This document shows positions 1-8,598 of a stretch of DNA of 37,366 nucleotides, piece by piece. Both the position numbers and the translations under genes were made by a program. The stretch comes from Alphaproteobacteria bacterium. Lineage in GTDB: Bacteria > Pseudomonadota > Alphaproteobacteria > Bin95. The first letter of the stretch is position 1. Every line of letters starts with the position of its first letter. The stretch lies in NCBI GenBank assembly GCA_022821735.1, contig JAJECZ010000193.1, forward strand, positions 1-37,366, in the 5' to 3' direction. The notes under the pieces are model-generated. The model was not told the DNA's origin. It searched no databases and saw only the letters and a list, made by a program, of their open reading frames with translations.

Positions 1-207
1 GGTCCAGGCTTCGCGGTCGTAACCGAGCCTTCGGTTCAGTTTGTCGCAGATGCTGAGCGCATCCTCCAGATTGAGTGAGATGAGCGCGGTCGGGACGTGG
101 CCGGCGAGGCCTTCGATGACGATGCGAATCTGCTGCACCTCGGTCTCGACGTCGTATGCCGGCGCGAAACAGAAATTGGGTTCGTCCGGCAGGGTCTGCG
201 CGGTCAT
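1..207 (-). CDS. Small orphan protein, 3' end cut by window edge
   Basis: A minus-strand reading frame begins with ATG at 207-205 and is still open at base 1, giving 69 residues (MTAQTLPDEPNFCFAPAYDV... to ...RLGYDREAWT). An AGGAGAG ribosome-binding site sits about 6 bases before the ATG. The middle of the peptide looks like an amphipathic helix followed by a strand (EVQQIRIVIEGL, ALISLNLEDALSICDKL). I do not recognise the family and give no function. It is the last visible gene of the leftward run and lies just downstream of the methylase-helicase, separated from it by a perfect hairpin. Natural-looking composition and a good RBS support a real gene; its C-terminus cannot be seen. Confidence 0.6.
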   Translation of the reverse strand, partial: MTAQTLPDEPNFCFAPAYDVETEVQQIRIVIEGLAGHVPTALISLNLEDALSICDKLNRRLGYDREAWT

Positions 208-243
208 GGGGGCTCTCCTTCGGTTGCGGCGGCAGCGGCCGCC

Positions 244-274
244 GCCCGGCCGGCAATACGTATGCCGGCCGGGC
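244..274 (-). terminator. 12-bp perfect hairpin between two minus-strand genes
   Basis: The arms at 244-255 and 263-274 are perfect reverse complements of 12 bases (GCCCGGCCGGCA), with a 7-base loop that contains TACGTA. It lies 26 bases past the stop codon of the methylase-helicase and 37 bases before the start of the next gene. No U-tract follows on the minus strand, so it may be a weak or Rho-assisted terminator, an mRNA-stabilising stem or a protein-binding palindrome. Confidence 0.5.
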
Positions 275-299
275 ATTGAACGGGTGGATTCTCCGGGAG

Positions 300-3200
300 T
301 CACGCAGCGAGCGGCCAGCGGTCGAGGATGCGCTCCACCGCGCCGGCATTGGGGGCGAATATCCGCGCCCGGAACGAGACGATCTCGACCGTGCAGCCCA
401 TGCGCCGGAGTGCTGGCAGGTCGGTGTCCGCCGGTCCCTCGACCTCGACCCGGTTGCCACCCATCAGGCGGCGGCGCGCCAGCCGCCAGCCGTTGGCGAG
501 GGAAAGCGCGTTGCCCCGGTCCATGACCGCCGCGAAGGCTTCCGCGCCGGTCATGGCCGGTCCGCCGTCGAGGCCGAAGCCGGCGCGTACCGAGCGAACC
601 TGCTCGGCGTCGAGCACGCGCCCGATGAGCGCGATGCCGTCATCGCTGGTGAGCCGCCTGACCCGCATGTTCTCGGCCGGCAGGAGGTCCCAGACCGGCA
701 GCAGCAGGCCGGAGGCGAGCCAGAAGCGGGACTCGCGGTGGGACGGCAGGCCGGCGACCTCGGAGTCCCAGACGCGGCGCCACTGCGCTTCGTCGGCGCG
801 GCGCCAGTTGGAGGCGGTGAACTCGGCCTGGGCCATGCGGTCCCGGGTGGCGGGGCGGATCAGCTGCACCCGTTCCTGCACACCGCCATTGTCCAGCATG
901 CGCGACGGCGCCGGCAGCAGGACGGCGGCGCGCTTCGAGCGCGTGTTGACGACGAGACGGGGCTTGCCGTCCGGAGCCGGATCGCGGGCGCCCATGGCGA
1001 GAGCGGCGTCGGCGGAAAGCGGCACGAGCCGGTCGCGGCGGACGATCTCGACCAGCTCGGTCGCCACACCGGTGCCGGGATGTTCATAGAGCGTCTCCCG
1101 TCCGCCGACAAGGAGGGAGTCGGCGACGACCGTCTCGACGCCGACCTCGTAGATGCCGGCCTCCATCGCCTGCTCGATATTGCTGGCGATACGGTCCTCC
1201 AGATCGGCGAAGAGCTGGTTCTGCTCGGCAATGGGGAGCGCCAGCAGCCGGTTCAGGAACTTCGGCATCGGCGGCAGGTCGTCCTTGAGCCCGCCCTCAT
1301 GGACGATCTTGAGGCCGGTCGACTCCTGGAACCGCTCCGCGTTCCAGCCCTCGATACGCCCGCGCCAGAGCGCGCTGTAGAACTGCCTGAGCGCCGCCTT
1401 CGCATAGTCGGATTCGAGATTGTCGCTCTCGCGGAAGAGCGCGGCGTCGCTGCCGCCCATCGCGGTCTGGCTGTCGCGCTGGCCCCGGGTGATGGCGCCC
1501 AGGCTGTCCAGCCGCCGGGCAATGGTGGCGATGAACCGGCGCTCGCCCTTCACGTCGGTGGTGACGGGCCGGAACAGCGGCGCCGAGGCCTGGTGGGTGC
1601 GGTGGGTGCGTCCGAGCCCCTGGATCGCCTGGTCGGCCCTCCAGCCGGGCTCCAGCAGGTAGTGAATGCGCCGCTCGATGTTGGCGCAGGACAGGTCGGC
1701 GTGGTAGCTGCGCCCGGTGCCTCCCGCCATGGAGAACACGAGGATGCGCTTCTCGGCGTCCATGAACGCGGCGGTCTCGGCGAGGTTGGCGGACGCGGGC
1801 CGCGAGCGCAGCGAGAGCCGTTCGCCCTTCCCGTCCGCCATGCGCAGGATCCGCCGCGACCGCCCGGTGACCTCCGCAACGGCTTCGTGCCCGAAATGCT
1901 GCACGACCTGGTCGAGCGCGGTCGGCACCGGCGGCAGCGCGGCGAGCTTCTCGATCAGGGCGTCGCGCCGTTCCTCAGCTTCCTTGCAGACGACGGGGTT
2001 GCCGTCCCCGTCGGTTGCGGGCCGGCTCATCAGGTTGCCGCCGTCGTCGGTAAACGGCTCCTGCAACTGCACCGGGAAGGCGTGCATCAGGAACGACAGG
2101 ATGCCGTCCCGGGGCGTGAGGTCGATATTGAGGTCGTCCCACTCGGAGGCCGGGATCTCCGCGATCCTGCGCTCCATCAGTGCCTCGCCGGTGGAGACCA
2201 GCTGGACCACGGCCGAGCGCCCGGCATCGAGGTCGGCCTCGACGGCCCGGATCAGGCTCGGGCATTTCATGCCGGTCAGCAGATGGCCGAAGAAGCGCTG
2301 CTTCATGCCCTCGAAGGCGCTGTATGCGGCCGACTTGGCGTTCCTGTTCAGCGTCTCCTCGCCCTGGACGATGCCGGTGGCCTTCAGGGCCTCCTCGATA
2401 TTGTGGTGGATGACCTTGAAGGCGCCGGCATAGGCGTCGTAGATGCGCCGCTGCTCGGGCGAAAGCGGATGTTCGAGGATGTCGACCTCGACCCCGTCAT
2501 AGGCGAGCGCGCGGGCCTGGTAGAGGCCGAGGGCCTTCAGGTCCCGCGCCACGACCTCCATCGCGGCGACGCCGCCGGCTTCCATGGCGGCGACGAAGTC
2601 CGTGCGTTTCTCGAACGGCGTCTCGCCGGCGGCCCACAATCCGAGCCTGGCGGCATAGGCAAGGCCGGGGACGGTGGTGGCGCCGGTGGCGGAGACGTAG
2701 GCGATGCGCGCGTCCGGCAGCGCGTTCTGCAACCGCAGCCCGGCCCTTCCCTGCTGGGAGGGCTTCGTCTCGCCGCGCTCGGACTTCGAGCCTGCCGCAT
2801 TCGCCATGGCGTGGGCCTCGTCGAACACGATGACCCCGTCGAAGGCGTGGCGGTCCTCCTCGTCGAGCGAGCCGGCCAGCCACTCGACGATCTGCTCCAG
2901 CCGCGAGGGCTTGCCCTGGCGTGACGGCGAGCGCAGCGTGGCATAGGTCGCGAACAGGATGCCCTCGTCGAGGGGGATCTCCATTCCCTGGCGGAAACTG
3001 CCGAGCGGGATGACGTCGCTCTCAAGCCCGCCCAGCGCCGTCCAGTCGCGCTGTGCGTCTTCCAGCAGCTTGTCGGACTGCGAGAGCCAGAGGGCGCGTT
3101 TGCGGCCCCTCAGCCTGTTGTCGAGGATGATCGCGGCGACCTGGCGGCCCTTGCCGCAGCCGGTGCCGTCTCCCAGCATCCAGCCCCGGCGGAACCTCAC

Positions 3201-4787
3201 CGGCTCGGACAGGGTTTCGCCGTCCGCCGTTACGAACGACGTGTCGATCTCTTCGGCGTTGCCATCCTCGTCTTCCGGGCAGCGGTGGACGGTCTCCCAA
3301 TGGGAGCCGATGCGGTAATCCGCGTCCAGATGCCGGGAATGGGCCTCGCCGGCGAGCACGACGCTCTCCAGCTGGGCGTCCGACAGCAGGCCGTCCGTCA
3401 CGACGCATTCCGGCAGAATGGGTCGCCAGGCCGGCGCCGGATGGGGCACGGCGGCCATGGCGGCGGACTGCACCAGCGGCGTCGGATGCTCGACGGCGCC
3501 CGGCACCCGTACCGCGCCCGGCCGCCAGGAGGCGTAGGGACCGGTCGTGTTCGCGCCCACAGCGGTCGTCGGTTCGACAGGGCCGGTCTCGACCGCAAGC
3601 TTCGATACGGGCCCCCAGTCATGGGTCGCCCGCGTCTCGGGCGTCGATGCTTGTTTGGGCCCCCGCCGCTTTGCAGGCGTTGGCGCGACCGCCTTGCCGA
3701 ACAGGTCGCGCGCGGGGCCGGCCGGGGCGGGCGCGATCGGCTGGCGGGGCGGCACCTGGGCGATGACGGCATCGAGAAGCTCGGCTGCATCGGCAGCGCA
3801 TGCCGTTCCGTCCAGCTCAATATCGGCCCCGGCGCCGCGTTCCAGCACGGTGAGGCGGGTGTCGAAGCCGGTGCCGCGCCTTGCATAGGCGCGGCCGTCG
3901 ATCGCCATGGTGAAGATGCAGCGGGCCGGCGGGTCGAGACGGCTGACGGTGTCGCCGGGCGCGCAATGGGCCGAGGTGATCGTCACCAGCCGCCCGCCGG
4001 GTGGCAGCATGGAGGCGGCCGAGCGGACATGGCGCAGGTCGGCGTCGCGCCGGATGCGGTCGACCCCCGGCGTGACGGAGAACGGCGGGTTCATCAGCAC
4101 CACGGTCGGCCGGACGTCGCGCAGCCGGTCCGCAATCGCCTCCGCGTCGAACGCGGTGACGACGGCCTCGGGGAAGAGTCTGGTGAGGAGGCGCGCCCGC
4201 GTGTGGGCGTATTCGTTAAGGTAGAGCGCGCCCGGCACCCGGTCGCCGAGCGCGCACTGCGCCATCGCCGCCAGCATGCCGGTGCCGGCCGAGGGCTCCA
4301 GCACGGTATCGCCGGGACGGACTCCCGCCGCCTGGAGGACCGCCCAGGCCAGCGTCAGCGGGGTCGAGAACTGCTGGAGCCGGACCTGCTCCTCGGAGCG
4401 CCTGGTATGCGAGGGCTCCAGCGCCGCGCCGGCTTCCAGCATCGCCAGCATGCGGCGGGTCCCGTCCGGCCCGGCGCCGGCATTGCCGTGCATGGGATTG
4501 CCATAGCGCTGCATGAACAGGACGGTGGCGGCCTCGGCAGCCTCGTAGGCGTCCTTCCAGACCCAGGCGCCCGCAGCGTCCGATCCGCCGAAGGCATCCG
4601 TCATGGTCTCCCGGAGGGTCGCGGCATCGAGAGACTTGCCCGCCTCCAGCACCGGCAGCAGGGCTCGGGCTGCGGCGAACAGGGCGTCGCCGGCCACCGG
4701 GCGGGCCGTTTCGGCGATCGGGTCGATGGCGGTGTGGGAAAGAGGGGGACGCGCGAGGGCGTCCGGTGCCGGGCGGGCGTCGAGCAT
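300..4787 (-). CDS. Strawberry-notch-type methylase-helicase fusion
   Basis: A 1495-residue two-module protein. The N-terminal module is an adenine-type methyltransferase fold: SAM motif EPSAGTGM at about residues 164-171 and catalytic NPPF at about 233-236. A Pro/Ala-rich linker (about 345-450) follows. The C-terminal module is an SF2 helicase of the strawberry-notch type: Walker A GDGTGCGKG (about 539-547), DEAH (about 656-659), and an arginine-finger region GLGRTHRTH further on. I chose ATG 4787 because CACGGAGACC lies immediately upstream; an in-frame TTG at 4808 lacks this. Such proteins are frequent on alphaproteobacterial plasmids and ICEs and share architecture with phage P1 DarB, an anti-restriction protein that acts on incoming DNA. 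An anti-restriction or DNA-protection role during transfer is therefore an inference. Family assignment is firm; the role is not. Confidence 0.9.
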   Translation of the reverse strand: MLDARPAPDALARPPLSHTAIDPIAETARPVAGDALFAAARALLPVLEAGKSLDAATLRETMTDAFGGSDAAGAWVWKDAYEAAEAATVLFMQRYGNPMHGNAGAGPDGTRRMLAMLEAGAALEPSHTRRSEEQVRLQQFSTPLTLAWAVLQAAGVRPGDTVLEPSAGTGMLAAMAQCALGDRVPGALYLNEYAHTRARLLTRLFPEAVVTAFDAEAIADRLRDVRPTVVLMNPPFSVTPGVDRIRRDADLRHVRSAASMLPPGGRLVTITSAHCAPGDTVSRLDPPARCIFTMAIDGRAYARRGTGFDTRLTVLERGAGADIELDGTACAADAAELLDAVIAQVPPRQPIAPAPAGPARDLFGKAVAPTPAKRRGPKQASTPETRATHDWGPVSKLAVETGPVEPTTAVGANTTGPYASWRPGAVRVPGAVEHPTPLVQSAAMAAVPHPAPAWRPILPECVVTDGLLSDAQLESVVLAGEAHSRHLDADYRIGSHWETVHRCPEDEDGNAEEIDTSFVTADGETLSEPVRFRRGWMLGDGTGCGKGRQVAAIILDNRLRGRKRALWLSQSDKLLEDAQRDWTALGGLESDVIPLGSFRQGMEIPLDEGILFATYATLRSPSRQGKPSRLEQIVEWLAGSLDEEDRHAFDGVIVFDEAHAMANAAGSKSERGETKPSQQGRAGLRLQNALPDARIAYVSATGATTVPGLAYAARLGLWAAGETPFEKRTDFVAAMEAGGVAAMEVVARDLKALGLYQARALAYDGVEVDILEHPLSPEQRRIYDAYAGAFKVIHHNIEEALKATGIVQGEETLNRNAKSAAYSAFEGMKQRFFGHLLTGMKCPSLIRAVEADLDAGRSAVVQLVSTGEALMERRIAEIPASEWDDLNIDLTPRDGILSFLMHAFPVQLQEPFTDDGGNLMSRPATDGDGNPVVCKEAEERRDALIEKLAALPPVPTALDQVVQHFGHEAVAEVTGRSRRILRMADGKGERLSLRSRPASANLAETAAFMDAEKRILVFSMAGGTGRSYHADLSCANIERRIHYLLEPGWRADQAIQGLGRTHRTHQASAPLFRPVTTDVKGERRFIATIARRLDSLGAITRGQRDSQTAMGGSDAALFRESDNLESDYAKAALRQFYSALWRGRIEGWNAERFQESTGLKIVHEGGLKDDLPPMPKFLNRLLALPIAEQNQLFADLEDRIASNIEQAMEAGIYEVGVETVVADSLLVGGRETLYEHPGTGVATELVEIVRRDRLVPLSADAALAMGARDPAPDGKPRLVVNTRSKRAAVLLPAPSRMLDNGGVQERVQLIRPATRDRMAQAEFTASNWRRADEAQWRRVWDSEVAGLPSHRESRFWLASGLLLPVWDLLPAENMRVRRLTSDDGIALIGRVLDAEQVRSVRAGFGLDGGPAMTGAEAFAAVMDRGNALSLANGWRLARRRLMGGNRVEVEGPADTDLPALRRMGCTVEIVSFRARIFAPNAGAVERILDRWPLAA

Positions 4788-5025
4788 GGGGCGGTCTCCG
4801 TGCTGCAAGGGACGGGAGACCGGCGGGATGCGCTGAGGGGGAGAACTCGGAACCGCTCCCGCCCGGCCCCGCCGGCCCGCCCCCGACGTGCCCGACTGCC
4901 TCCTGCCGGCGCAGGGCGCGCCGGGGAAACCCGGCGCGGCCGCGGCCGGTAGATGCGTTCGGGAAGGTGCGGGAATGCCTGCGGAGCCTGCGCCGCTCCG
5001 GGCCGGCGCGGGATGTGCGGCGGGA

Positions 5026-5670
5026 TCAGCCGAAGAATTCGCCCGCGGACGTAAACGACCACTCGTTTACGGCGAGGGTCTCGTCGATCGCGGTGTCGGA
5101 GGTCAGGTGCTCGTATTCCTGCCGGAGCTGGCGGTAGAGCCAGCGCGCGAGATCGCGCATGGCCCCGGTCACCGTGTCTTCGGCATCGTCCGTCGGCGGC
5201 TGCCAGGTCGGACTGTCGCGTTCGACCACGATGGTCATCGTGTGTTCGTGGCAGTAGCGCCCGCGCTGGCTGATCGTGGCATGCAGCTGGTGGAAATTGC
5301 GCCTCTGGACGGCCTGCAATGTGTCGGCGATGCGGTGCAGCTCGTCATCCTTGGGCGCATGGGCGCGGATCGCCTTGGCGGCGCCCCTGGCATGGCTGTA
5401 CGAGCCCTCGAAGCTCGCGCCGTCGCCCTGGTTCCAGAAGCCGGTCCAGTACAGATGCGGCTTGTCGCGGGTTCCGCCGCCATAGAGGCCGACAGGGCTG
5501 GTGCGAAGCGTCACGCCGAGGATGCCGCAGATCGTCTCGAAATCCTCGTAGACGAAGTCGTACCACTCATAGTCGAGGCAGGACTGGCGATACCAGGAAC
5601 GGGCCGCCTCCTTCGCCGCGTCCGAAAGCTCGTCGATCGTGTAGACCGTGATCTCGATGACCCGCGGCAT
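5026..5670 (-). CDS. Protein of the family annotated 'antitoxin of toxin-antitoxin stability system'
   Basis: A 214-residue protein starting MPRVIEITVYTIDELSDAAK, with many Trp/Tyr/Asp residues (AARSWYRQ, YEWYDFVYEDF, YWTGFWNQGDGASFEG). Start ATG 5670 has AGGAG 8 bases upstream; a GTG three codons earlier overlaps the preceding stop and is less likely. From memory this matches a family widely labelled an antitoxin of a toxin-antitoxin stability system in phage and plasmid genomes. No toxin partner is visible beside it, so the label should not be taken as function. It follows the 265-aa gene by only 2 bases, so the two are probably co-transcribed and coupled. The GGGTRDKP and GFWNQGDGASF segments look like the conserved core. 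Confidence 0.75.
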   Translation of the reverse strand: MPRVIEITVYTIDELSDAAKEAARSWYRQSCLDYEWYDFVYEDFETICGILGVTLRTSPVGLYGGGTRDKPHLYWTGFWNQGDGASFEGSYSHARGAAKAIRAHAPKDDELHRIADTLQAVQRRNFHQLHATISQRGRYCHEHTMTIVVERDSPTWQPPTDDAEDTVTGAMRDLARWLYRQLRQEYEHLTSDTAIDETLAVNEWSFTSAGEFFG

Positions 5671-5672
5671 GG

Positions 5673-6470
5673 TCAGCACTCCTGCGGGCCGGGCCCGGCG
5701 CCGTCCTCGCGGATGTCATAGCGGCTGCCCGGGAAATGCTTCATCGCCCGGTCGACATAGGCTTCCGCCTCCTCGCGGCTGTCGAAACGGCTGTCCATGG
5801 CGGCGCCGATGCCGAGAGTGAACATCCGGGACCTGACCAGAAACCTGCCGGTCACGGGCGCTTCCTCGCCGTCGGGGACGGGCCGTGGCGAAGGCGGGCG
5901 GGATACTCCGGCGCTGGCCTGAGCCCGGCGATCCGGGGCTTGCCCGCTTTCCGGCGCCGGGTTGCGGCGGGCATCGCCGGGGGCGGCGCGCACGAACCGG
6001 ACGGCTTCGCGGATGCGCCGCCTTGCAACGCGGTCGTGGTCCAGGTTGGCGCGGAACCAGAGGGCCGGCTTGCGGGAAAACCACGCAGAATCGGCAACAT
6101 ACCCGTCGGCATAGGCCACGAAATGGTTGCTCGCCGAGATCGCCCAGGTTCCGGCCGGCGCGGGGTCCAGGAACGTGCCGAGCGTCATGGCGCGCTCGTC
6201 GAAGGGAACGCCGGCGAAGATCCGCTCCCAGGCCTCCTCGCTGCGCGCGAACCGGCGCTTGCGGAGCTTCGGATGGCGGATGGCGTAATCCGGCGTCCAG
6301 CCGAACTCGGCAAGCGCGGCGGCGAGCTCGTCCATGAAGACGCCGTTGACCGAGCGCCGGTCGAACAGGCGGCGGATGGTGGCGGCGGCCTCATGTGTCG
6401 GCACGCCGGCGATCGCGGAAATGGCGGAGGGGCCGCACTTGGTGGCGCGGCCGGTAATCCTGTGAAGCAT
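5673..6470 (-). CDS. Papain-like-fold candidate (Cys/His protein), unknown role
   Basis: A 265-residue protein starting MLHRITGRATKCGPSAISAI at ATG 6470, with AGGAACC just upstream. Residues 12-20 (CGPSAISAI) followed by HEAAATIRRL resemble the catalytic-Cys helix of C39/papain-like peptidases. ASNHFVAYADGYVADSAW, roughly 115 residues later, supplies a His on a strand followed by an Asp, in the order expected for a Cys-His-Asp triad. The second half is Pro/Arg-rich, then a compact C-terminal tail (SRFDSREEAEAYVDRAMKHFPGSRYDIREDG) like those of small nucleic-acid-associated proteins. Peptidase, deubiquitinase-like or transglutaminase-like activity are all possible; no catalytic claim is certain. 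It lies in the leftward run, directly before the 214-aa gene. Confidence 0.6.
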   Translation of the reverse strand: MLHRITGRATKCGPSAISAIAGVPTHEAAATIRRLFDRRSVNGVFMDELAAALAEFGWTPDYAIRHPKLRKRRFARSEEAWERIFAGVPFDERAMTLGTFLDPAPAGTWAISASNHFVAYADGYVADSAWFSRKPALWFRANLDHDRVARRRIREAVRFVRAAPGDARRNPAPESGQAPDRRAQASAGVSRPPSPRPVPDGEEAPVTGRFLVRSRMFTLGIGAAMDSRFDSREEAEAYVDRAMKHFPGSRYDIREDGAGPGPQEC

Positions 6471-6534
6471 GGCGGTTCCTTCAGGTGTCGGGAGACGGGG
6501 ATGGACGGTCGGGGCGGAAGGCTCCGGCGGCGCG

Positions 6535-7344
6535 TCATGTCCCCGGGGAAGAGGGGCCGGCCGGCGGGGCGGGGTCGAGCGGGGTTCCGAGGATGCGGAG
6601 GACCTCGCGCCAGACGCCGGGCGAGCGGTCGGCGGCGAGCAACCGGGCGATGCGCCGGCGCTTTTCGATCCGGTATTTCCGGGTCTTCTCGGCCTCGGCG
6701 AAGGCGAAAATCTTGCAATAGCGCCCGACCCCCGAAAGGGTTTCGGCGGCATGGCAGCGCCCGGCCTCGCCGAAGCCGTGGATGCGCCAATAGCGCCCGT
6801 CGCGCTGCAGGATGGCCGCCTCCTCGCCCTCGACCAGGAAGGCATGGACGCCCGGGCGCCTGCGCCTGGTTGCGGTCCGGGGCCGGAGGCCCGGATATTC
6901 CGGGAGGAAGGCGCGGGCCGAGTGAAGAACCGCCACTGCGATCTCCCGGCTGTCGCAGACCTTGTCGAACACGAGGAGCTCCGGCGAACCGGCCGGCAGG
7001 GCCTTGCGCAGCATGGCGTGGAGATGGCCGGCCAAGGCGCGCAGCGCATCGCCCGCGCTATCGCCGGGGTCGAGCCGGTCGCGGTAATGCCGTCCCCCGA
7101 GGTCGTAGGCGGCGCGGCGGATGGCGGCGTCGAGGGAGAAGCGCCGGGCGCGCGGCGACAGCGCGTTGCAGGACCGACCTTCGGCGTCGAGCGCGCCCTC
7201 CCGGGTCCAGCCGGCTTCCAGCAGCGCGATCGCATCGTCGCAGATCTCCGCCGGCGTCACGATCGGCGGCCGTTCGCCAAGGGGCGCCGCCGGGGCCGTC
7301 CGGCAATCGGCGCCCTGGAGGGAGGGGTCGGGAAACTGTGTCAT
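6535..7344 (-). CDS. Orphan 269-aa accessory protein
   Basis: The minus-strand frame from ATG 7344 (MTQFPDPSLQGADC...) to TGA 6535 encodes 269 residues. The frame stays open further upstream, but that part is Pro/Arg-rich and looks non-coding. No clear Shine-Dalgarno sequence precedes ATG 7344, so the start is moderately sure. Two segments look folded. One is a helical N-terminal part (AEICDDAIALLEAGWTREGA, HLHAMLRKALPAGSPELL). The other is a beta-rich core (GVHAFLVEGEEAAILQRDGR YWRIHGFG) followed by a basic helix (KTRKYRIEKRRRIARLL). I do not recognise the family. Its position between SRAP and the papain-like candidate, all on the same strand, suggests it belongs to the mobile-element backbone. 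Confidence 0.6.
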   Translation of the reverse strand: MTQFPDPSLQGADCRTAPAAPLGERPPIVTPAEICDDAIALLEAGWTREGALDAEGRSCNALSPRARRFSLDAAIRRAAYDLGGRHYRDRLDPGDSAGDALRALAGHLHAMLRKALPAGSPELLVFDKVCDSREIAVAVLHSARAFLPEYPGLRPRTATRRRRPGVHAFLVEGEEAAILQRDGRYWRIHGFGEAGRCHAAETLSGVGRYCKIFAFAEAEKTRKYRIEKRRRIARLLAADRSPGVWREVLRILGTPLDPAPPAGPSSPGT

Positions 7345-7556
7345 GACAGGGTGTCCATGGTGATGTGTGACGGGGAGCGGTCTTGGCGGCGATGCGGCGC
7401 GGCGCAGGGCCTCCCGCGCCGCCCTGCCGGCCTGCCCGGCGCCGGCTGGCCGGACTCCGGGTGGCGGAAGGCGCGGCGGAGCGGGACGGAACAACGGGGC
7501 CGGTCCGGAACGGGGTTGTCGGGAAGGAGAGGCTCAGGCCGCCGGGCGGCGGGAGC

Positions 7557-8249
7557 TCAGAGCAGCGAGACCGGCTCGACGCACCGCGGATCGTCGTTGG
7601 CGGGCCGGTTGACGTGCGTGCTCACCGGCCAGGCCGTCATGGCGTCCGCGGGACACGGATCGAGAGGAACCTCCCCACCCGCGAGCCAGGCGTCCCAGGC
7701 GTCCGGCGGCAGGATGACCGGCATGCGGCCGTGGACCGGCGCGACCGTCCCGTTGGCGGCGGTGGTGAGGATGGTGCAGGTCTCGACCGCATCGCCGGGG
7801 CTGCGCTCGGCGAGCGATCCGGTGAGCGCCGCGCCCTCCGGGACCGTCCAGCGTTCCCACAGGCCGGCGAAGGCGAAGGGCGCGCCGTCCCGCAACCCGA
7901 ACAGCCAGGGCTGGCGGGTCCCGCCGTTGCGCCGCCACTCGTAGAAGCCGTCGGCCGGGATCAGGCAGCGCCGGTGCCGGAAGGCCGATCGGAAGGAAGG
8001 CTTCTCCGCCGCCGTCTCGGACCGCGCGTTGATGAGCTTGTGGCCGATCACGTGGTCCCTGGCCCAGGCGGGTATCAACCCCCACCGGAGCATGGCGAGC
8101 GTGCGGCCATGCGGTGCGGCGCGCACGACCGCGACGTCCTGGCTGGGCGCGATGTTGTAGCGGGGCCGCAGGTTGAGCGGCGCGCCGATGAGGTCCATCA
8201 GCTCATGCAGCTCCCTCCACGAGAGCCTCTGGGTGAACCGGCCGCACAT
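7557..8249 (-). CDS. SOS response-associated peptidase (SRAP, YedK/HMCES family)
   Basis: A 230-residue SRAP protein. Members crosslink covalently to abasic sites in single-stranded DNA through the N-terminal cysteine and shield them from breakage. All key residues are present: Cys2 (exposed after Met removal, MCGRF), Asn74 in INARSET, Glu104 in GFYEW, and His173 in HGRMPVIL. The RPRYNIAPSQ and LRWGLIPAWA motifs are also intact, and the length is normal for the family. The start is fixed by the obligatory MCGR. A perfect GTTC-N7-GTTC LexA box lies 42 bases upstream, so SOS control is very likely. Protection of single-stranded DNA during conjugative transfer is a reasonable role for a copy on a mobile element (inference). 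Confidence 0.97.
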   Translation of the reverse strand: MCGRFTQRLSWRELHELMDLIGAPLNLRPRYNIAPSQDVAVVRAAPHGRTLAMLRWGLIPAWARDHVIGHKLINARSETAAEKPSFRSAFRHRRCLIPADGFYEWRRNGGTRQPWLFGLRDGAPFAFAGLWERWTVPEGAALTGSLAERSPGDAVETCTILTTAANGTVAPVHGRMPVILPPDAWDAWLAGGEVPLDPCPADAMTAWPVSTHVNRPANDDPRCVEPVSLL

Positions 8250-8290
8250 GCCAGCGACATTAGCCGCATCGGCGTCGGTTTGTCATTATT

Positions 8291-8305
8291 GTTCTTCTAT
8301 TGTTC
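8291..8305. promoter_or_regulatory. LexA box (alphaproteobacterial GTTC-N7-GTTC)
   Basis: GTTC at 8291-8294 and GTTC at 8302-8305 are separated by exactly seven bases (TTCTATT). This direct-repeat arrangement is the known LexA operator of alphaproteobacteria. It sits between the divergent SRAP gene (start 8249) and a small plus-strand gene (start 8316 or later), in an AT-rich patch that stands out from the GC-rich surroundings. Regulation of SRAP fits its SOS role; control of the plus-strand gene is possible. Confidence 0.85.
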
Positions 8306-8315
8306 TTATGCCACC

Positions 8316-8582
8316 ATGCAAGCCATGGAGAGAAAACACACCATTCCGGTCTCGCGGGAGGACCTGGTGTTCTCGGTCGACATGGCGCTGCGCAAGGCGG
8401 AGCGCTTCTGGCCGAAGAAGCGCGGCCCCGGCGACCACGACCGTCTCAGGCCCTTTGCCGAGATGATCGTGGACCATCTCGAGCTGTGCGGCATGCGCTG
8501 CTTCAGGAGGCCCCGCGGACCCGGCCACAGCACGCCCGATCCCTGGGCCACGCCGCGAACGGACGGCGGCGGGGACGGCTGA
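8316..8582 (+). CDS. Small orphan protein divergent from SRAP
   Basis: A plus-strand frame of 88 residues from ATG 8316 (MQAMERKHTIPVSREDLVFS...) to TGA 8580-8582. A second in-frame ATG at 8325 is equally possible. A GTG near 8367 with GGGAGGA ahead of it has the best ribosome-binding site but would remove the charged N-terminus. The core (VDMALRKAERFWPKKRGPGDHDRLRPFAEMIVDHLELCGMRCFRRP) looks like two amphipathic helices, and the tail is Pro/Gly-rich. The LexA box ends only 10 bases before the first ATG, so either the transcript has a very short leader or translation starts further in. Family not recognised. It converges with radC, 16 bases away. Confidence 0.55.
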   Translation: MQAMERKHTIPVSREDLVFSVDMALRKAERFWPKKRGPGDHDRLRPFAEMIVDHLELCGMRCFRRPRGPGHSTPDPWATPRTDGGGDG

Positions 8583-8598
8583 CCGAGGCGCAGGCAGG

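Noticed and set aside
156-2924. A 922-codon open frame on the plus strand opposite the methylase-helicase gene
   Set aside because: It is antisense to a gene with clear motifs; its product is a low-complexity Gly/Arg/Val/Leu mix typical of mirror frames in GC-rich DNA, and it has no ribosome-binding site.
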